Below are positions 1 to 6,958 of a stretch of 13,464 nucleotides of DNA, one piece after another. Location: assembly GCA_937897365.1 (NCBI GenBank), contig CALCOP010000087.1, positions 1 through 13,464 of the forward strand, read 5' to 3'. The translations under genes were made by a program, and so were the position numbers. How positions within the stretch are numbered: position 1 is the stretch's first letter; each line of letters begins with the position of its first letter. The notes beneath the pieces were generated by a model. It was not told the origin of the DNA, did not search any database, and saw only the letters and a program-made list of their open reading frames with translations. This DNA comes from an uncultured euryarchaeote. Its GTDB lineage: Archaea > Thermoplasmatota > Poseidoniia > Poseidoniales > Poseidoniaceae.

Positions 1-965
1 AAAGCGACGTCATAGCCCATGTCACGGAAGTATTCTGCAATGGTAATTCCGGTATATACAGACGCTTCTCGAGCAGCAACCGGCATGTTGGATGTATTTG
101 CAATCATGACCGTTCTGTTCATCAAAGGCTTTCCAGTGTTCGGATCAATCAAGTGAGGGAATTCGTCCAAAACTTCAGTCATCTCGTTACCACGTTCGCC
201 ACAACCAATGTAGACAACCAGTTGTGCGTCAGAATACTTTGCAAGTGATTGTTGGGTAACGGTCTTTCCTGAACCAAACGGACCCGGAATTCCAGCTGCT
301 CCACCCTTTGCAAGAGGGAACAAGAAATCGAGGATTCTCATACCGGTGATAAGAGGTGTGTCCGGTGCATACTTCTGCTGGAATGGACGAGGTGTTCGAA
401 CAGGCCACTTTTGCATCATCTGCATCTCAGTACCATCTTCGAGAACACAAACGGTTTGTGTCACGTTAAAGTCGCCTGATTCAATTGACTTCACAACACC
501 AGTAACGGTTGGAGGAACCATGATTTTGTGAATGATAGTTTCAGTTTCTTGAACGTGACCAATGACTTGACCACCAACCACAGAATCGCCAACGGCCACT
601 TGAGGTTCAAAGGTCCAAATCTTAGCGAGGTCAAACGCATCTGCATCGACACCACGGGTGATGAAAACACCCATTTCCTCTTCTAAGGTAGGAAGAGGAC
701 GCTGGATTCCGTCGTAAATCTGGGTCAAGAGACCGGGACCAAGAGATACAGAAAGTGTTTCTTGGGTATTCAATACTGGTTCACCAGGACGAATACCAGA
801 GGTATCTTCGTACACTTGGATGACGGCTTTATCGCCGTGCAGTTCAATCACTTCACCCATCAAACCTTCGTCACCAACACGAACCACGTCATACATTGCA
901 GCTTTCATGCCAGTTGCGGTTACAACGGGACCCGATATTCGGTAAATTACTCCTTCATTGCTCAT
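1..965 (-). CDS. atpA: A-type ATP synthase catalytic subunit A (5' part, truncated by window edge)
   Basis: Catalytic, ATP-binding subunit of the A1 head, which alternates with subunit B in the hexamer. The first 321 residues are visible, of about 580-600 expected for the family; the rest lies left of the window. In order: the N-terminal beta-barrel (residues about 1-75), the non-homologous bulge typical of A/V-type A subunits (about 110-190), then the nucleotide-binding domain. The Walker A motif GPFGSGKT is at residues 228-235 (bases 261-284), followed by the conserved IGCGERGNE at 253-261 and the SNMPVAAREAS region at 292-302. No intein interrupts the P-loop, a common intein site in archaeal A subunits. 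The start at 965 is fixed by a GGAGG site eight bases upstream. It lies 28 bp after atpF and is the seventh gene of the operon; subunits B and D probably follow outside the window. Identification is certain. Confidence 0.97.
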   Translation of the reverse strand, partial: MSNEGVIYRISGPVVTATGMKAAMYDVVRVGDEGLMGEVIELHGDKAVIQVYEDTSGIRPGEPVLNTQETLSVSLGPGLLTQIYDGIQRPLPTLEEEMGVFITRGVDADAFDLAKIWTFEPQVAVGDSVVGGQVIGHVQETETIIHKIMVPPTVTGVVKSIESGDFNVTQTVCVLEDGTEMQMMQKWPVRTPRPFQQKYAPDTPLITGMRILDFLFPLAKGGAAGIPGPFGSGKTVTQQSLAKYSDAQLVVYIGCGERGNEMTEVLDEFPHLIDPNTGKPLMNRTVMIANTSNMPVAAREASVYTGITIAEYFRDMGYDVA

Positions 966-993
966 TTTTATTTCCTCCATTTAGTTTGGAACA

Positions 994-1293
994 TTACTTC
1001 CACAGGTCGACTCCTATTGCCTTACGAATTGTGTCTCGCAAGGTTGTGTCTTCTTCCGTTCCAATGCCGAGCACGGTCGGAGAGACGGATGCCGAGAGTT
1101 GGTCACGGAGACGCTCCGGCAGCGTAGTTAGGATTGAGGAGTCAACCACGACAATCCCTACGCTCTTATTATTGAGTAGTTGTTTGAAGGTCGAGACTGT
1201 AGCGTCTTCACCTTCAGGGTTATGCAGATTATCGATTCCTGCAAGTTGGAATCCAAGGGTGAATTCTGGTGATCCAACGACAGCGATATCCAT
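994..1293 (-). CDS. atpF: A-type ATP synthase subunit F
   Basis: Small central-stalk subunit (99 residues, normal for the family) that sits with D in the A1 rotor and is known in relatives to modulate ATPase activity. The N-terminus MDIAVVGSPEFTLGFQLAGI is the classic subunit F opening, where a beta strand is followed by the TLGFQLAG helix. The VGIVVVDSSI strand near residues 45-54 and the C-terminal helix complete the Rossmann-like fold. A GAGGTG ribosome site lies seven bases before the ATG at 1293, and the atpC stop is only 11 bp upstream, so translation is probably coupled. Ends TAA. Confidence 0.95.
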   Translation of the reverse strand: MDIAVVGSPEFTLGFQLAGIDNLHNPEGEDATVSTFKQLLNNKSVGIVVVDSSILTTLPERLRDQLSASVSPTVLGIGTEEDTTLRDTIRKAIGVDLWK

Positions 1294-1304
1294 ATTTCTT
1301 CACC

Positions 1305-2348
1305 TCACAAAATGTGTGCCTCAAGCACATCGACTGATAATCCAGCAAGCCGCCCACGAACGATAAAGCGGAGATCATTCACTTCTTGGACCTTCATGGC
1401 CACATAGTGAATAACCGGTAGTGCTGATACTGGATGCAAGAAGCTCATTCGCTTCATGATTGCATGTTCTCTTTCTTTGAACCATGTTACAACGGGATCA
1501 AGACTGTTCATATCCTTCGATGATGCAAGTGCGCCTTCAAACGCAGGGAAATCAAAACGGTTCGAGCCTCTCAAGAGGTCCATGGCAGCATCCTTGCCGC
1601 CTGCAGCAATCGAAGAGAATGCACGAGCAGGCAAGAGGCGCCCACCTGGAACAAGCATGGAGACCATGTCTTCAGAGGAAATGCCAACCGCTTCAGCCTC
1701 GAGAAGATTCAGGAGGTTGCGATGATCAATTTCTGCGCCGAGAAGGTCCTTCAAGAATCGAACATCTGCTCCCTTGCCCTTCAATGAATCAAATGCCTTC
1801 TTGAAATAATGCACGTCCAACGCATCTTCATAATCTGAAAGTCGTGCGTCTTCTGGGACTGCCAAAAGCGCAGAACCAAACGATTTCCTACGCATCTGAA
1901 CAACTGCAGAGCGTAAATCGTCTGCACTCTCAATTATCTTCAACCAAGGCGTATTGATATCGTTTAATTCGGGGAGAATCGAGTGGGATACCTTCTCAAG
2001 GTCGACTTCATTGACAACTGCTCGAAGAACCACTTTCGCATTGTAATATTCGAAACGAGAAGTGTAGGTCTCAACGACGTTACGGATTTTACCGTTGCAC
2101 ATCGAGAGCATGTTTTCAAGTTCATGCTCTAAATTGTGCGTCAATGCAGCTTCAACCAAGTCGCCGCCAGATAATTGTCCTGCATAAAGGTCAATTTCAG
2201 TGCGATACCCAATTTCACCAACCGCAACGGTCAGTTGTTCAGGTGATTGGTTAATCAATTGGCGTAGCCGAGCACGATCCGCAAGTTTCTGCCGACGTGC
2301 TTTAGCACGGGCAGCAACATAGGGTGTGTTTCCAAGCATTACCATCAT
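1305..2348 (-). CDS. atpC: A-type ATP synthase subunit C (AC39-type)
   Basis: Funnel-shaped adaptor that couples the central stalk to the membrane c-ring (equivalent to V-ATPase subunit d). The 347-residue length is normal. The N-terminal NTPYVAARAKARRQKL, the all-helical repeated architecture, and LTHNLEHELENMLSMCNG followed by Y..RFEYYNAKVVLRA (about 90-130) match the AC39 family. The coding region opens with ATGATG. The GAGGG site ends three bases before the first ATG and six before the second (2345), so the second may be the true start, changing only one residue. It sits 6 bp after atpE and 11 bp before atpF. Confidence 0.95.
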   Translation of the reverse strand: MMVMLGNTPYVAARAKARRQKLADRARLRQLINQSPEQLTVAVGEIGYRTEIDLYAGQLSGGDLVEAALTHNLEHELENMLSMCNGKIRNVVETYTSRFEYYNAKVVLRAVVNEVDLEKVSHSILPELNDINTPWLKIIESADDLRSAVVQMRRKSFGSALLAVPEDARLSDYEDALDVHYFKKAFDSLKGKGADVRFLKDLLGAEIDHRNLLNLLEAEAVGISSEDMVSMLVPGGRLLPARAFSSIAAGGKDAAMDLLRGSNRFDFPAFEGALASSKDMNSLDPVVTWFKEREHAIMKRMSFLHPVSALPVIHYVAMKVQEVNDLRFIVRGRLAGLSVDVLEAHIL

Positions 2349-2354
2349 TATCCC

Positions 2355-2918
2355 TCAGTCAAAAAGTATAGAATTAATTTCAGCGAGTTGAGCATTCCAT
2401 GAAGTCTCAAGAAGTGTGTCAAATCTCATATCGTAAGAAACCGAGCCATCCGGAGATTCAAGAACAAAGCCGCCCAATCCGTCAATAGCTTCACCAAGCT
2501 TACGCTTCCCAGCTAATTCAGAAAGTGCTTTGCGGTCAAGTTCAACTGGACGAATCGAGTAATCATTGCCACCAATTTTGTCGGCCTTCGCCATCAAAGA
2601 TTTGAGCAGACTTGCTCGGCCTTTGAGTTTCGGGCTTCCAAGTTCAGCGCTGGCTGATTCAAGGGTCTCATCGAGAACCTTTCGTCGAGCAACGAGAATT
2701 TCTTTTTGATTCGCTTGGCGGGCACTGGCAACAACTTCACGGGCAATTTGATTTGCCTCACGTTCTGTTCGAGCCGATGCTTCCGAGCGAATGCCATCTG
2801 CCTTTGATTGTGCTTCAGCAAGAATTGCCTTAGCATCATCCTGGGCGGATTTAAGCATTGCAGAGGCTTCTGCCTCAGCGGATTTTGCGATATCTTTTGC
2901 GAGTGTTTCAAGCGTCAT
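2355..2918 (-). CDS. atpE: A-type ATP synthase subunit E (peripheral stalk)
   Basis: Peripheral-stalk subunit that pairs with subunit H to hold the A1 head against rotation. It has 187 residues. Residues 1 to about 90 are a long, Ala/Glu/Lys-rich helix with the heptad-like pattern expected for the coiled coil with H. Residues about 90-187 form the globular head-binding part, with the conserved LLETSW..Q...I..ILF pattern at the C-terminus. The ATG at 2918 follows a GAGG site with seven bases of spacing. The 63 bp gap to the preceding atpK is the longest between genes of the operon and contains a hairpin, listed separately. Confidence 0.93.
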   Translation of the reverse strand: MTLETLAKDIAKSAEAEASAMLKSAQDDAKAILAEAQSKADGIRSEASARTEREANQIAREVVASARQANQKEILVARRKVLDETLESASAELGSPKLKGRASLLKSLMAKADKIGGNDYSIRPVELDRKALSELAGKRKLGEAIDGLGGFVLESPDGSVSYDMRFDTLLETSWNAQLAEINSILFD

Positions 2919-2949
2919 ATATATTCCTCATGTGTTTGTTTTTTCACGT

Positions 2950-2965
2950 TCTGGGTTGCCCCAGA
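2950..2965 (-). promoter_or_regulatory. GNRA-capped hairpin between atpK and atpE
   Basis: On the transcribed (minus) strand TCTGGG-GCAA-CCCAGA forms a perfect 6-bp stem closed by a GCAA tetraloop, a particularly stable RNA loop class. It starts 16 bases past the atpK stop and lies 31 bases before the atpE start. No T-run follows, so it is not a clear terminator. A role as a partial terminator, RNA-processing site or 3' stabiliser of the c-subunit message is inferred, because c-ring subunits are needed in excess over E, C, F and A. Confidence 0.5.
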
Positions 2966-2981
2966 TTTTCTGCCTTCTTCC

Positions 2982-3293
2982 TCAGAGGAAAAGTGGCAAA
3001 GCACCGAGAATCACGATTGATTCTGGCAACGCAGTGAAAATGAGTGCAACACCGAATTTGCTTCCGTCTTCAGCAAGCATACCGACAGCTGCGCTGCCAA
3101 TGGCTGCTTGTGAAAGACCTGCACCAATTGCTGCAAGTCCAAGGGCAATTCCAGCGCCGATTGCAGAGTATCCAGATCCATCGGATTGGGTTAATTCTGC
3201 ATCTTCAGCTGCTGCGACCCCTTGTGCAACCATGGTGATGGCTGCCAATAGGATCAGTGTTCTTAGGCTCATTTTTAGGGTATTTACGTTCAT
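2982..3293 (-). CDS. atpK: A-type ATP synthase proteolipid subunit K (c-ring), with N-terminal signal-like segment
   Basis: Ion-carrying proteolipid that assembles into the membrane rotor ring. It has 103 residues. An N-terminal hydrophobic segment (about 10-29) ends in GVAAAED and looks like a cleavable signal peptide. A two-helix hairpin follows: TM1 about 43-72, rich in Gly/Ala with Q62, and TM2 about 79-103. The ion-binding carboxylate is E91 in ALPESIVILG. The third residue of that motif is Ile, where many Na+-type relatives have Gln, so the coupling ion is not settled by eye. The ATG at 3293 is supported by GGAGGT seven bases upstream; an internal ATG (codon 8) has no comparable site. 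This is the simple two-helix form, with no duplication. It is 30 bp after atpI. Confidence 0.93.
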   Translation of the reverse strand: MNVNTLKMSLRTLILLAAITMVAQGVAAAEDAELTQSDGSGYSAIGAGIALGLAAIGAGLSQAAIGSAAVGMLAEDGSKFGVALIFTALPESIVILGALPLFL

Positions 3294-3323
3294 ATTTACT
3301 ACCTCCGTTTTTTGTCCGTTGGA

Positions 3324-5705
3324 CTATGATTTACTCTCCACATGGAGATTACGGCCACCAAGCGGTGCGAATGCACTACCAGACCCGTCGTAGAATTTGC
3401 CCATCCATTCCACAAAGTGGAGACGGGCAGCGTGAATTGTTGGAGAAAGGATTCCTAAGGCAATAGCGAAGACTTGGACGAAGAGGAACAGAATAAGGCA
3501 AAGTAAGCCGACGATGATACCCGTAGCTTCACCACTTGTGAAAGCGTCCATCATCGGCTCGAAGCCCATAGAAATAGAGACTTCAGCAATCTTCACTCCT
3601 GCAACACCGACAGCCATAATTCGCAAGTAAGAGAGAGTGTTCGCAAGCAGACCGAATGTTTCGATTGGACCCATGATGAATCCACCGGCCCAGCCAAACT
3701 TCTCGAAAACAGCCAAACCAATGATGAGGCTGATAATACCGATAATAAGGAAGACGGTCCAGATTTGGAATTCGAACAAATCATTGTAGCCTGAAACCAT
3801 GTTTCTGCATTGCATGAATCCGCCGATAAGAATCAGAATCCAAGAGCCTTTCTCGAAGTAAGCGGCTGCTGCTCCATGCGCCTTGTAAACGTTAACCAAA
3901 CCGAGAATGTAACCCAAGAAGATGTGAATTGCACCGAGGTAAACAGAGAGGATGACATATTCCTGCAATCCATGGCCGGCAGACGCTCGATGGAACGGCA
4001 TGTGAAGTCCGCCAAGGTTGAGTAATTCGGCCAACGCTTCAGGAACCTTGACATTTGCAAAGGTCCAGTCATAAAAACTGGTCAAGAAAGCGATGTCAGG
4101 CCCCCATCGATACCCGTCTTTGAGTGTGCCAGTCGCATCATACATGCTACCGTCCCAAACAAATCCAAATCCTTCTGCAAAAATGATACCCCAAATGACG
4201 CACCAAACTCCCATCCATCGCAGGATGGTAATTCCTTTCTGAGCCATTGGATCAACTGCGAATGCTTTGCTACCAAGCCAAGCTGCCAAAAGCAAGAGAA
4301 CAATTCCATAGCCCCAGTCTCCCAAAATCATACCGTAGATGAACGGGAAAGTCATCATCATCAGCATCGTCGGGTCAAAAGTTCCGTATTTCGGGCGACC
4401 GACCAAATCGACCATCAGTTCGAAGGGTTCAGATGTCGTACTGTTGGTGTATTGAATAGGTGGTTCAGGCTCCGGATGATCGTCGTGCTTAGGCATGTTT
4501 CGAATTCGAGTCAACGAGATATCGAGTTCTGGTAAGTTGATTTTGCCGTCTCCATCAAGGTCGACAGCAGCAACAAGTTTACCCATTTCCCAAGGCGGAA
4601 GGTTTGCAATATCTGCGTTCTTCAGAGCAGTTTGGAACTCATAGCAGTCAATAAGACCGGAATCGTCGAGATCGATTGCCTTGAAGAATTGGAAGATAGA
4701 TTGGTTCGATTTGTGGAGGTAGTTCGAGAGCATGATGAGCTCTTCAGGGTCTGAGTGAGCGTTTTCTTCATGCTCCTCGTGATGGTGATGTCCACCTTCA
4801 TAAGCCTCGATAGTAACGTGAGATGCAACCTTTGACAAGCGGTTTCTGACTCTGTCTGCTTGGTCGCTGGGCACCCAACCATCCAATGCAAATGCTTGGT
4901 TGCTCACTGCCATCAATGTAGGTGCAGTGAAAATAGCTGCTTCTCGAAGAAGATATTCTTCAACTGCAACGAGACTGCGACCGTTTTGTTCTGTCCAAGC
5001 ATCGAGTTCCTCTTGTGTCTCAACAATCACAGACTCTAAACGGGTAATTTCAGCGAGAAGTGCTTCAGCCTTCTGCGCAGGTGAACCTTCACCATCCGGT
5101 ATTTGCACCGGTTTAGAGCCAAGCTCAGCCATACCAATTTGAACCTCGGCAGAATGTTCCGAGCGACAAGCGACTGCAATGAGCCCTCCAGCTGCATGGA
5201 GTTCGATATCTGAAAGGATTTCAGAAAAGACCTCAGTAGCTTTGGAAGCACGTCGGGTTTCGCCGACGAAAACTTCGACTCCGCCGTATCCGCTCATGAG
5301 TTCGAGAGGAAGGTCGAGAGGGGCCAATCTACTGAGTGCATGGTGTTGTTCTTGTGAGGTGGCGATGGTTGATTCAGCATCACGAATGGTATTGATGTAA
5401 CCAAGTGCGGTCGAGATTTTTTCATCATAGCCTTCAACAATTTTTGCGACATCAGCATGCGGCATAGCACCTTCAGCATTCACTGCTTGAACCGTAGAAG
5501 AGACAGCCTGAACCTTGACAAGAAGGTTACTAATTGCATTAGCTTCATCGCTATCCATTGATTTGCCGACGTTGATGCCGTCTTCGAAACGACCGTATTC
5601 CTGGATGTGAACGCACGCAAGTTCAGTGCATAGGCGGAGGACTTCCTCCATTTTTTCGACAGAACCTGCTACTGTAAGACGGGACATCTCAGAAGTAGCA
5701 AACAT
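3324..5705 (-). CDS. atpI: A-type ATP synthase subunit I (a subunit) with an inserted EF-hand pair
   Basis: Stator subunit that forms the ion half-channels next to the c-ring. Residues about 1-300 are the cytoplasmic arm, ending in the family's LDGWVPSDQADRVRNRL. Residues about 425-793 are the membrane domain: FELMVDLVGRPKYGTFDPT leads into seven or eight helices, with the essential arginine R695 in NTLSYLRIMAVGVAG. Family members are usually about 650-680 residues; this one is 793. The extra length sits at about 302-422 and holds a His/Glu tract (304-318), two canonical EF-hand loops (345-356 and 382-393) and an acidic, Pro-rich linker. The reading frame is unbroken across it. The start at 5705 is supported by GAGG seven bases upstream, 9 bp after the atpH stop. 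Ends TAG. The subunit identity is certain; the calcium-binding function of the insert is inferred from motif quality. Confidence 0.96.
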   Translation of the reverse strand: MFATSEMSRLTVAGSVEKMEEVLRLCTELACVHIQEYGRFEDGINVGKSMDSDEANAISNLLVKVQAVSSTVQAVNAEGAMPHADVAKIVEGYDEKISTALGYINTIRDAESTIATSQEQHHALSRLAPLDLPLELMSGYGGVEVFVGETRRASKATEVFSEILSDIELHAAGGLIAVACRSEHSAEVQIGMAELGSKPVQIPDGEGSPAQKAEALLAEITRLESVIVETQEELDAWTEQNGRSLVAVEEYLLREAAIFTAPTLMAVSNQAFALDGWVPSDQADRVRNRLSKVASHVTIEAYEGGHHHHEEHEENAHSDPEELIMLSNYLHKSNQSIFQFFKAIDLDDSGLIDCYEFQTALKNADIANLPPWEMGKLVAAVDLDGDGKINLPELDISLTRIRNMPKHDDHPEPEPPIQYTNSTTSEPFELMVDLVGRPKYGTFDPTMLMMMTFPFIYGMILGDWGYGIVLLLLAAWLGSKAFAVDPMAQKGITILRWMGVWCVIWGIIFAEGFGFVWDGSMYDATGTLKDGYRWGPDIAFLTSFYDWTFANVKVPEALAELLNLGGLHMPFHRASAGHGLQEYVILSVYLGAIHIFLGYILGLVNVYKAHGAAAAYFEKGSWILILIGGFMQCRNMVSGYNDLFEFQIWTVFLIIGIISLIIGLAVFEKFGWAGGFIMGPIETFGLLANTLSYLRIMAVGVAGVKIAEVSISMGFEPMMDAFTSGEATGIIVGLLCLILFLFVQVFAIALGILSPTIHAARLHFVEWMGKFYDGSGSAFAPLGGRNLHVESKS
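4446..4799 (-). other. EF-hand-containing insertion domain within atpI
   Basis: Encodes residues about 303-420 of AtpI. Loop 1 (bases 4638-4673) reads DLDDSGLIDCYE: Asp at 1 and 3, Ser at 5, Gly at 6, Ile at 8, Asp at 9, Glu at 12. Loop 2 (4527-4562) reads DLDGDGKINLPE: Asp at 1, 3 and 5, Gly at 6, Ile at 8, Asn at 9, Glu at 12. Every calcium-ligand position fits the EF-hand consensus. The loop starts are 37 residues apart, as in paired EF-hands. Amphipathic helices flank both loops (SIFQFFKAI before loop 1, FQTALKNA after it, PWEMGKLVAAV before loop 2, LDISLTRI after it). A dockerin-type repeat was considered, but the Glu-12 positions and the helices favour a true EF-hand. Confidence 0.9.
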
Positions 5706-5714
5706 TGAATCGCC

Positions 5715-6026
5715 TCACTGTGATGATACTGCATCAAGTAGATTCTTGACTGCTTTTTCTTTGCGACTGGATGCAGATGATTCGATTGATTCGATCGTTG
5801 AAGCACCTTCTTTGAGAACTGAATCGGCTTCTTTGCCGGCTTTTGAACGTGCATCATCAAGAGTAGCTTGTGTCTCTGCGACTGAATCTTCCGTTGCACT
5901 GGTAACAAGTGCTGCGGCTTCGCGCCGAGCGTCAGCAGTTATTTTGCTGGATTCAGTCTGAGCAGAGGAAAGTCGCTTTTCAGCAGACTGCTCGGCCTCT
6001 TTGATTTTTTGAAGGACATCTTTCAT
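5715..6026 (-). CDS. atpH: A-type ATP synthase subunit H (peripheral stalk)
   Basis: Small coiled-coil partner of subunit E in the peripheral stalk. The chosen start (ATG at 6026, MKDVLQKIKEAEQSAEKRL) gives 103 residues, the usual length. The frame is open 30 codons further upstream, but that extension is hydrophobic, unlike subunit H, and covers the probable promoter. The sequence is Ala/Glu/Lys/Ser-rich and predicted helical almost throughout, with no membrane segment. The ribosome site is weak, a GGTGG about 12 bases upstream, which fits the first gene of a transcript with a short leader. It is the first gene of the operon, 94 bp after the methyltransferase gene. Confidence 0.88.
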   Translation of the reverse strand: MKDVLQKIKEAEQSAEKRLSSAQTESSKITADARREAAALVTSATEDSVAETQATLDDARSKAGKEADSVLKEGASTIESIESSASSRKEKAVKNLLDAVSSQ

Positions 6027-6065
6027 ACCCAAGTAAACCACCGATATTCCTCGGAACTGAAAGAG

Positions 6066-6074
6066 GTTTATGAG
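6066..6074 (-). promoter_or_regulatory. Possible TATA element for the ATP synthase operon
   Basis: The 94 bp between the methyltransferase stop and atpH contain, on the minus strand, a CATAAA core in CTCATAAAC about 44 bases before the atpH ATG. Transcription starting about 25 bases downstream would leave a leader of about 18 bases. The match is short and there is no second example to align it with, so this is a weak call. Confidence 0.25.
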
Positions 6075-6120
6075 GCTAATGGGGTAAAAGAATGAACTTT
6101 CCGAGGGCAATACCACGATT

Positions 6121-6870
6121 TCACTTTTGCTTGGGCTTCGTAGCCCTAAAGCGACTGGACATCAAAAACGGCCACAAAAGACGACCTTGAACATCATCGA
6201 ATCCCACTTCTTTCATCATATTTCGATAGTAGCCGTTTGTACCATATTGGGTATATGTGTTCGCAAGACCTTTCCAAGGATGGTTTTTCTTCTTCGTAAC
6301 ATATCTGGCAATCCATTGAACAACGGTCGCCATCCAGATTCGACCACCGAGGCCATGAAACCAATTGGCCTTCCCTGCATCGCAGATAACCAAACGTCCA
6401 CCGGGTTTGAGGACGCGCAGAATCTCAGTCAAACCCTTTCTCTTATCTTGAAAATCACGAAAAGAAAAGAGACAGAATACCATATCAAAGGTGTTGTCCT
6501 CACAAGGTATCGATTCAGCGATCGCCTCGATGTAATGTGCTGGCTTCTCGCCACGGGCTGCGCGTGCTGCATCCACTCGCTTTTTGGCGACTTTTAACAT
6601 CTCAGATGAGGGGTCAAGGCACGTCACATCTAACCCAACCAAGTCTTCGGCGAAGGAACCTGGACCACATCCAACCTCGAGGATTTTCATACCGGGCGTG
6701 GCATGATTTCTGACATTTCTACGCCATCGCTTATCTTGTCCAAACGTCATTAGACGATTCACTCTGTCGTAATTGGGAATGGTCTCTTCGAGCTGCAATT
6801 CCAATTTCTCCCAAGCATCAATATCGATACCGGATGGGTCATAACCGCCAGTTGCTGCTCGGTCGCCCAT
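6121..6870 (-). CDS. UbiE/MenG-type class I SAM-dependent methyltransferase
   Basis: A 249-residue S-adenosylmethionine-dependent methyltransferase. An N-terminal helix contains YDRVNRLMTFGQDKRWRR (34-51), matching the YD..N...SFG....W.R signature of quinone C-methyltransferases. SAM motif I is ILEVGCGPGSFAEDL (63-77), the acidic ribose-binding position is D86 in TCLDPSSEML, and the later motifs are NTFDMVFCLFSFRDFQD (126-142) and LRVLKPGGRLVICD (151-164). In UbiE/MenG the middle motif reads FGLRNVTD; here Arg and the final Asp are kept but the rest has drifted. Methylation of a menaquinone precursor is the likely role, but another lipid or small molecule is possible. It begins 88 bp after the KaiC-like cluster. 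A GGGGGTGA stretch nine bases before the ATG may serve as ribosome site. Confidence 0.85.
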   Translation of the reverse strand: MGDRAATGGYDPSGIDIDAWEKLELQLEETIPNYDRVNRLMTFGQDKRWRRNVRNHATPGMKILEVGCGPGSFAEDLVGLDVTCLDPSSEMLKVAKKRVDAARAARGEKPAHYIEAIAESIPCEDNTFDMVFCLFSFRDFQDKRKGLTEILRVLKPGGRLVICDAGKANWFHGLGGRIWMATVVQWIARYVTKKKNHPWKGLANTYTQYGTNGYYRNMMKEVGFDDVQGRLLWPFLMSSRFRATKPKQK

Positions 6871-6908
6871 GATGCTTCGTCACCCCCGACCTCTTTGGAT
6901 ATGTCGAC

Positions 6909-6956
6909 AAAAAATCATCACTGCGCAAAGGCTCATCAAACGCTCAGTATTGAGCG
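6909..6956 (-). terminator. Possible hairpin plus oligo-T terminator after the KaiC-like cluster
   Basis: Two bases past the stop of the last KaiC-like gene, the minus strand carries CGCTCA-ATAC-TGAGCG, a perfect 6-bp stem with a 4-base loop (6941-6956). About 25 bases further on comes a run of six T (6910-6915). Archaeal transcription commonly ends at oligo-T. Hairpin and T-run are not adjacent, so a bacterial-type intrinsic terminator is not implied; the hairpin may simply protect the message end. Confidence 0.4.
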
Positions 6957-6958
6957 CA

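Noticed and set aside
261..284. Possible intein at the P-loop of subunit A
   Set aside because: GPFGSGKTVTQQS is continuous, so no intein is inserted there; other sites lie beyond the window.
896..1366. 156-codon plus-strand open frame over atpA, atpF and atpC
   Set aside because: It runs antisense across three conserved genes and their ribosome sites, and shows no family resemblance.
2791..3393. 200-codon open frame on the plus strand opposite atpE and atpK
   Set aside because: It is the antisense shadow of two clearly identified ATP synthase genes; composition is biased by the Ala-rich proteins on the other strand and no domain is recognisable.
4527..4673. Dockerin-type repeats instead of EF-hands in AtpI
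   Set aside because: Both loops have Glu at position 12 and flanking amphipathic helices on both sides with 37-residue spacing, which fits paired EF-hands; there is no cellulosome context and the region is cytoplasmic.
6027..6116. N-terminal extension of atpH to an upstream ATG
   Set aside because: The 30 extra residues are hydrophobic and unlike subunit H; the 103-residue form starting at 6026 matches the family length.
6127..6597. 156-codon plus-strand open frame within the methyltransferase gene
   Set aside because: Antisense shadow of a gene with intact SAM-binding motifs.
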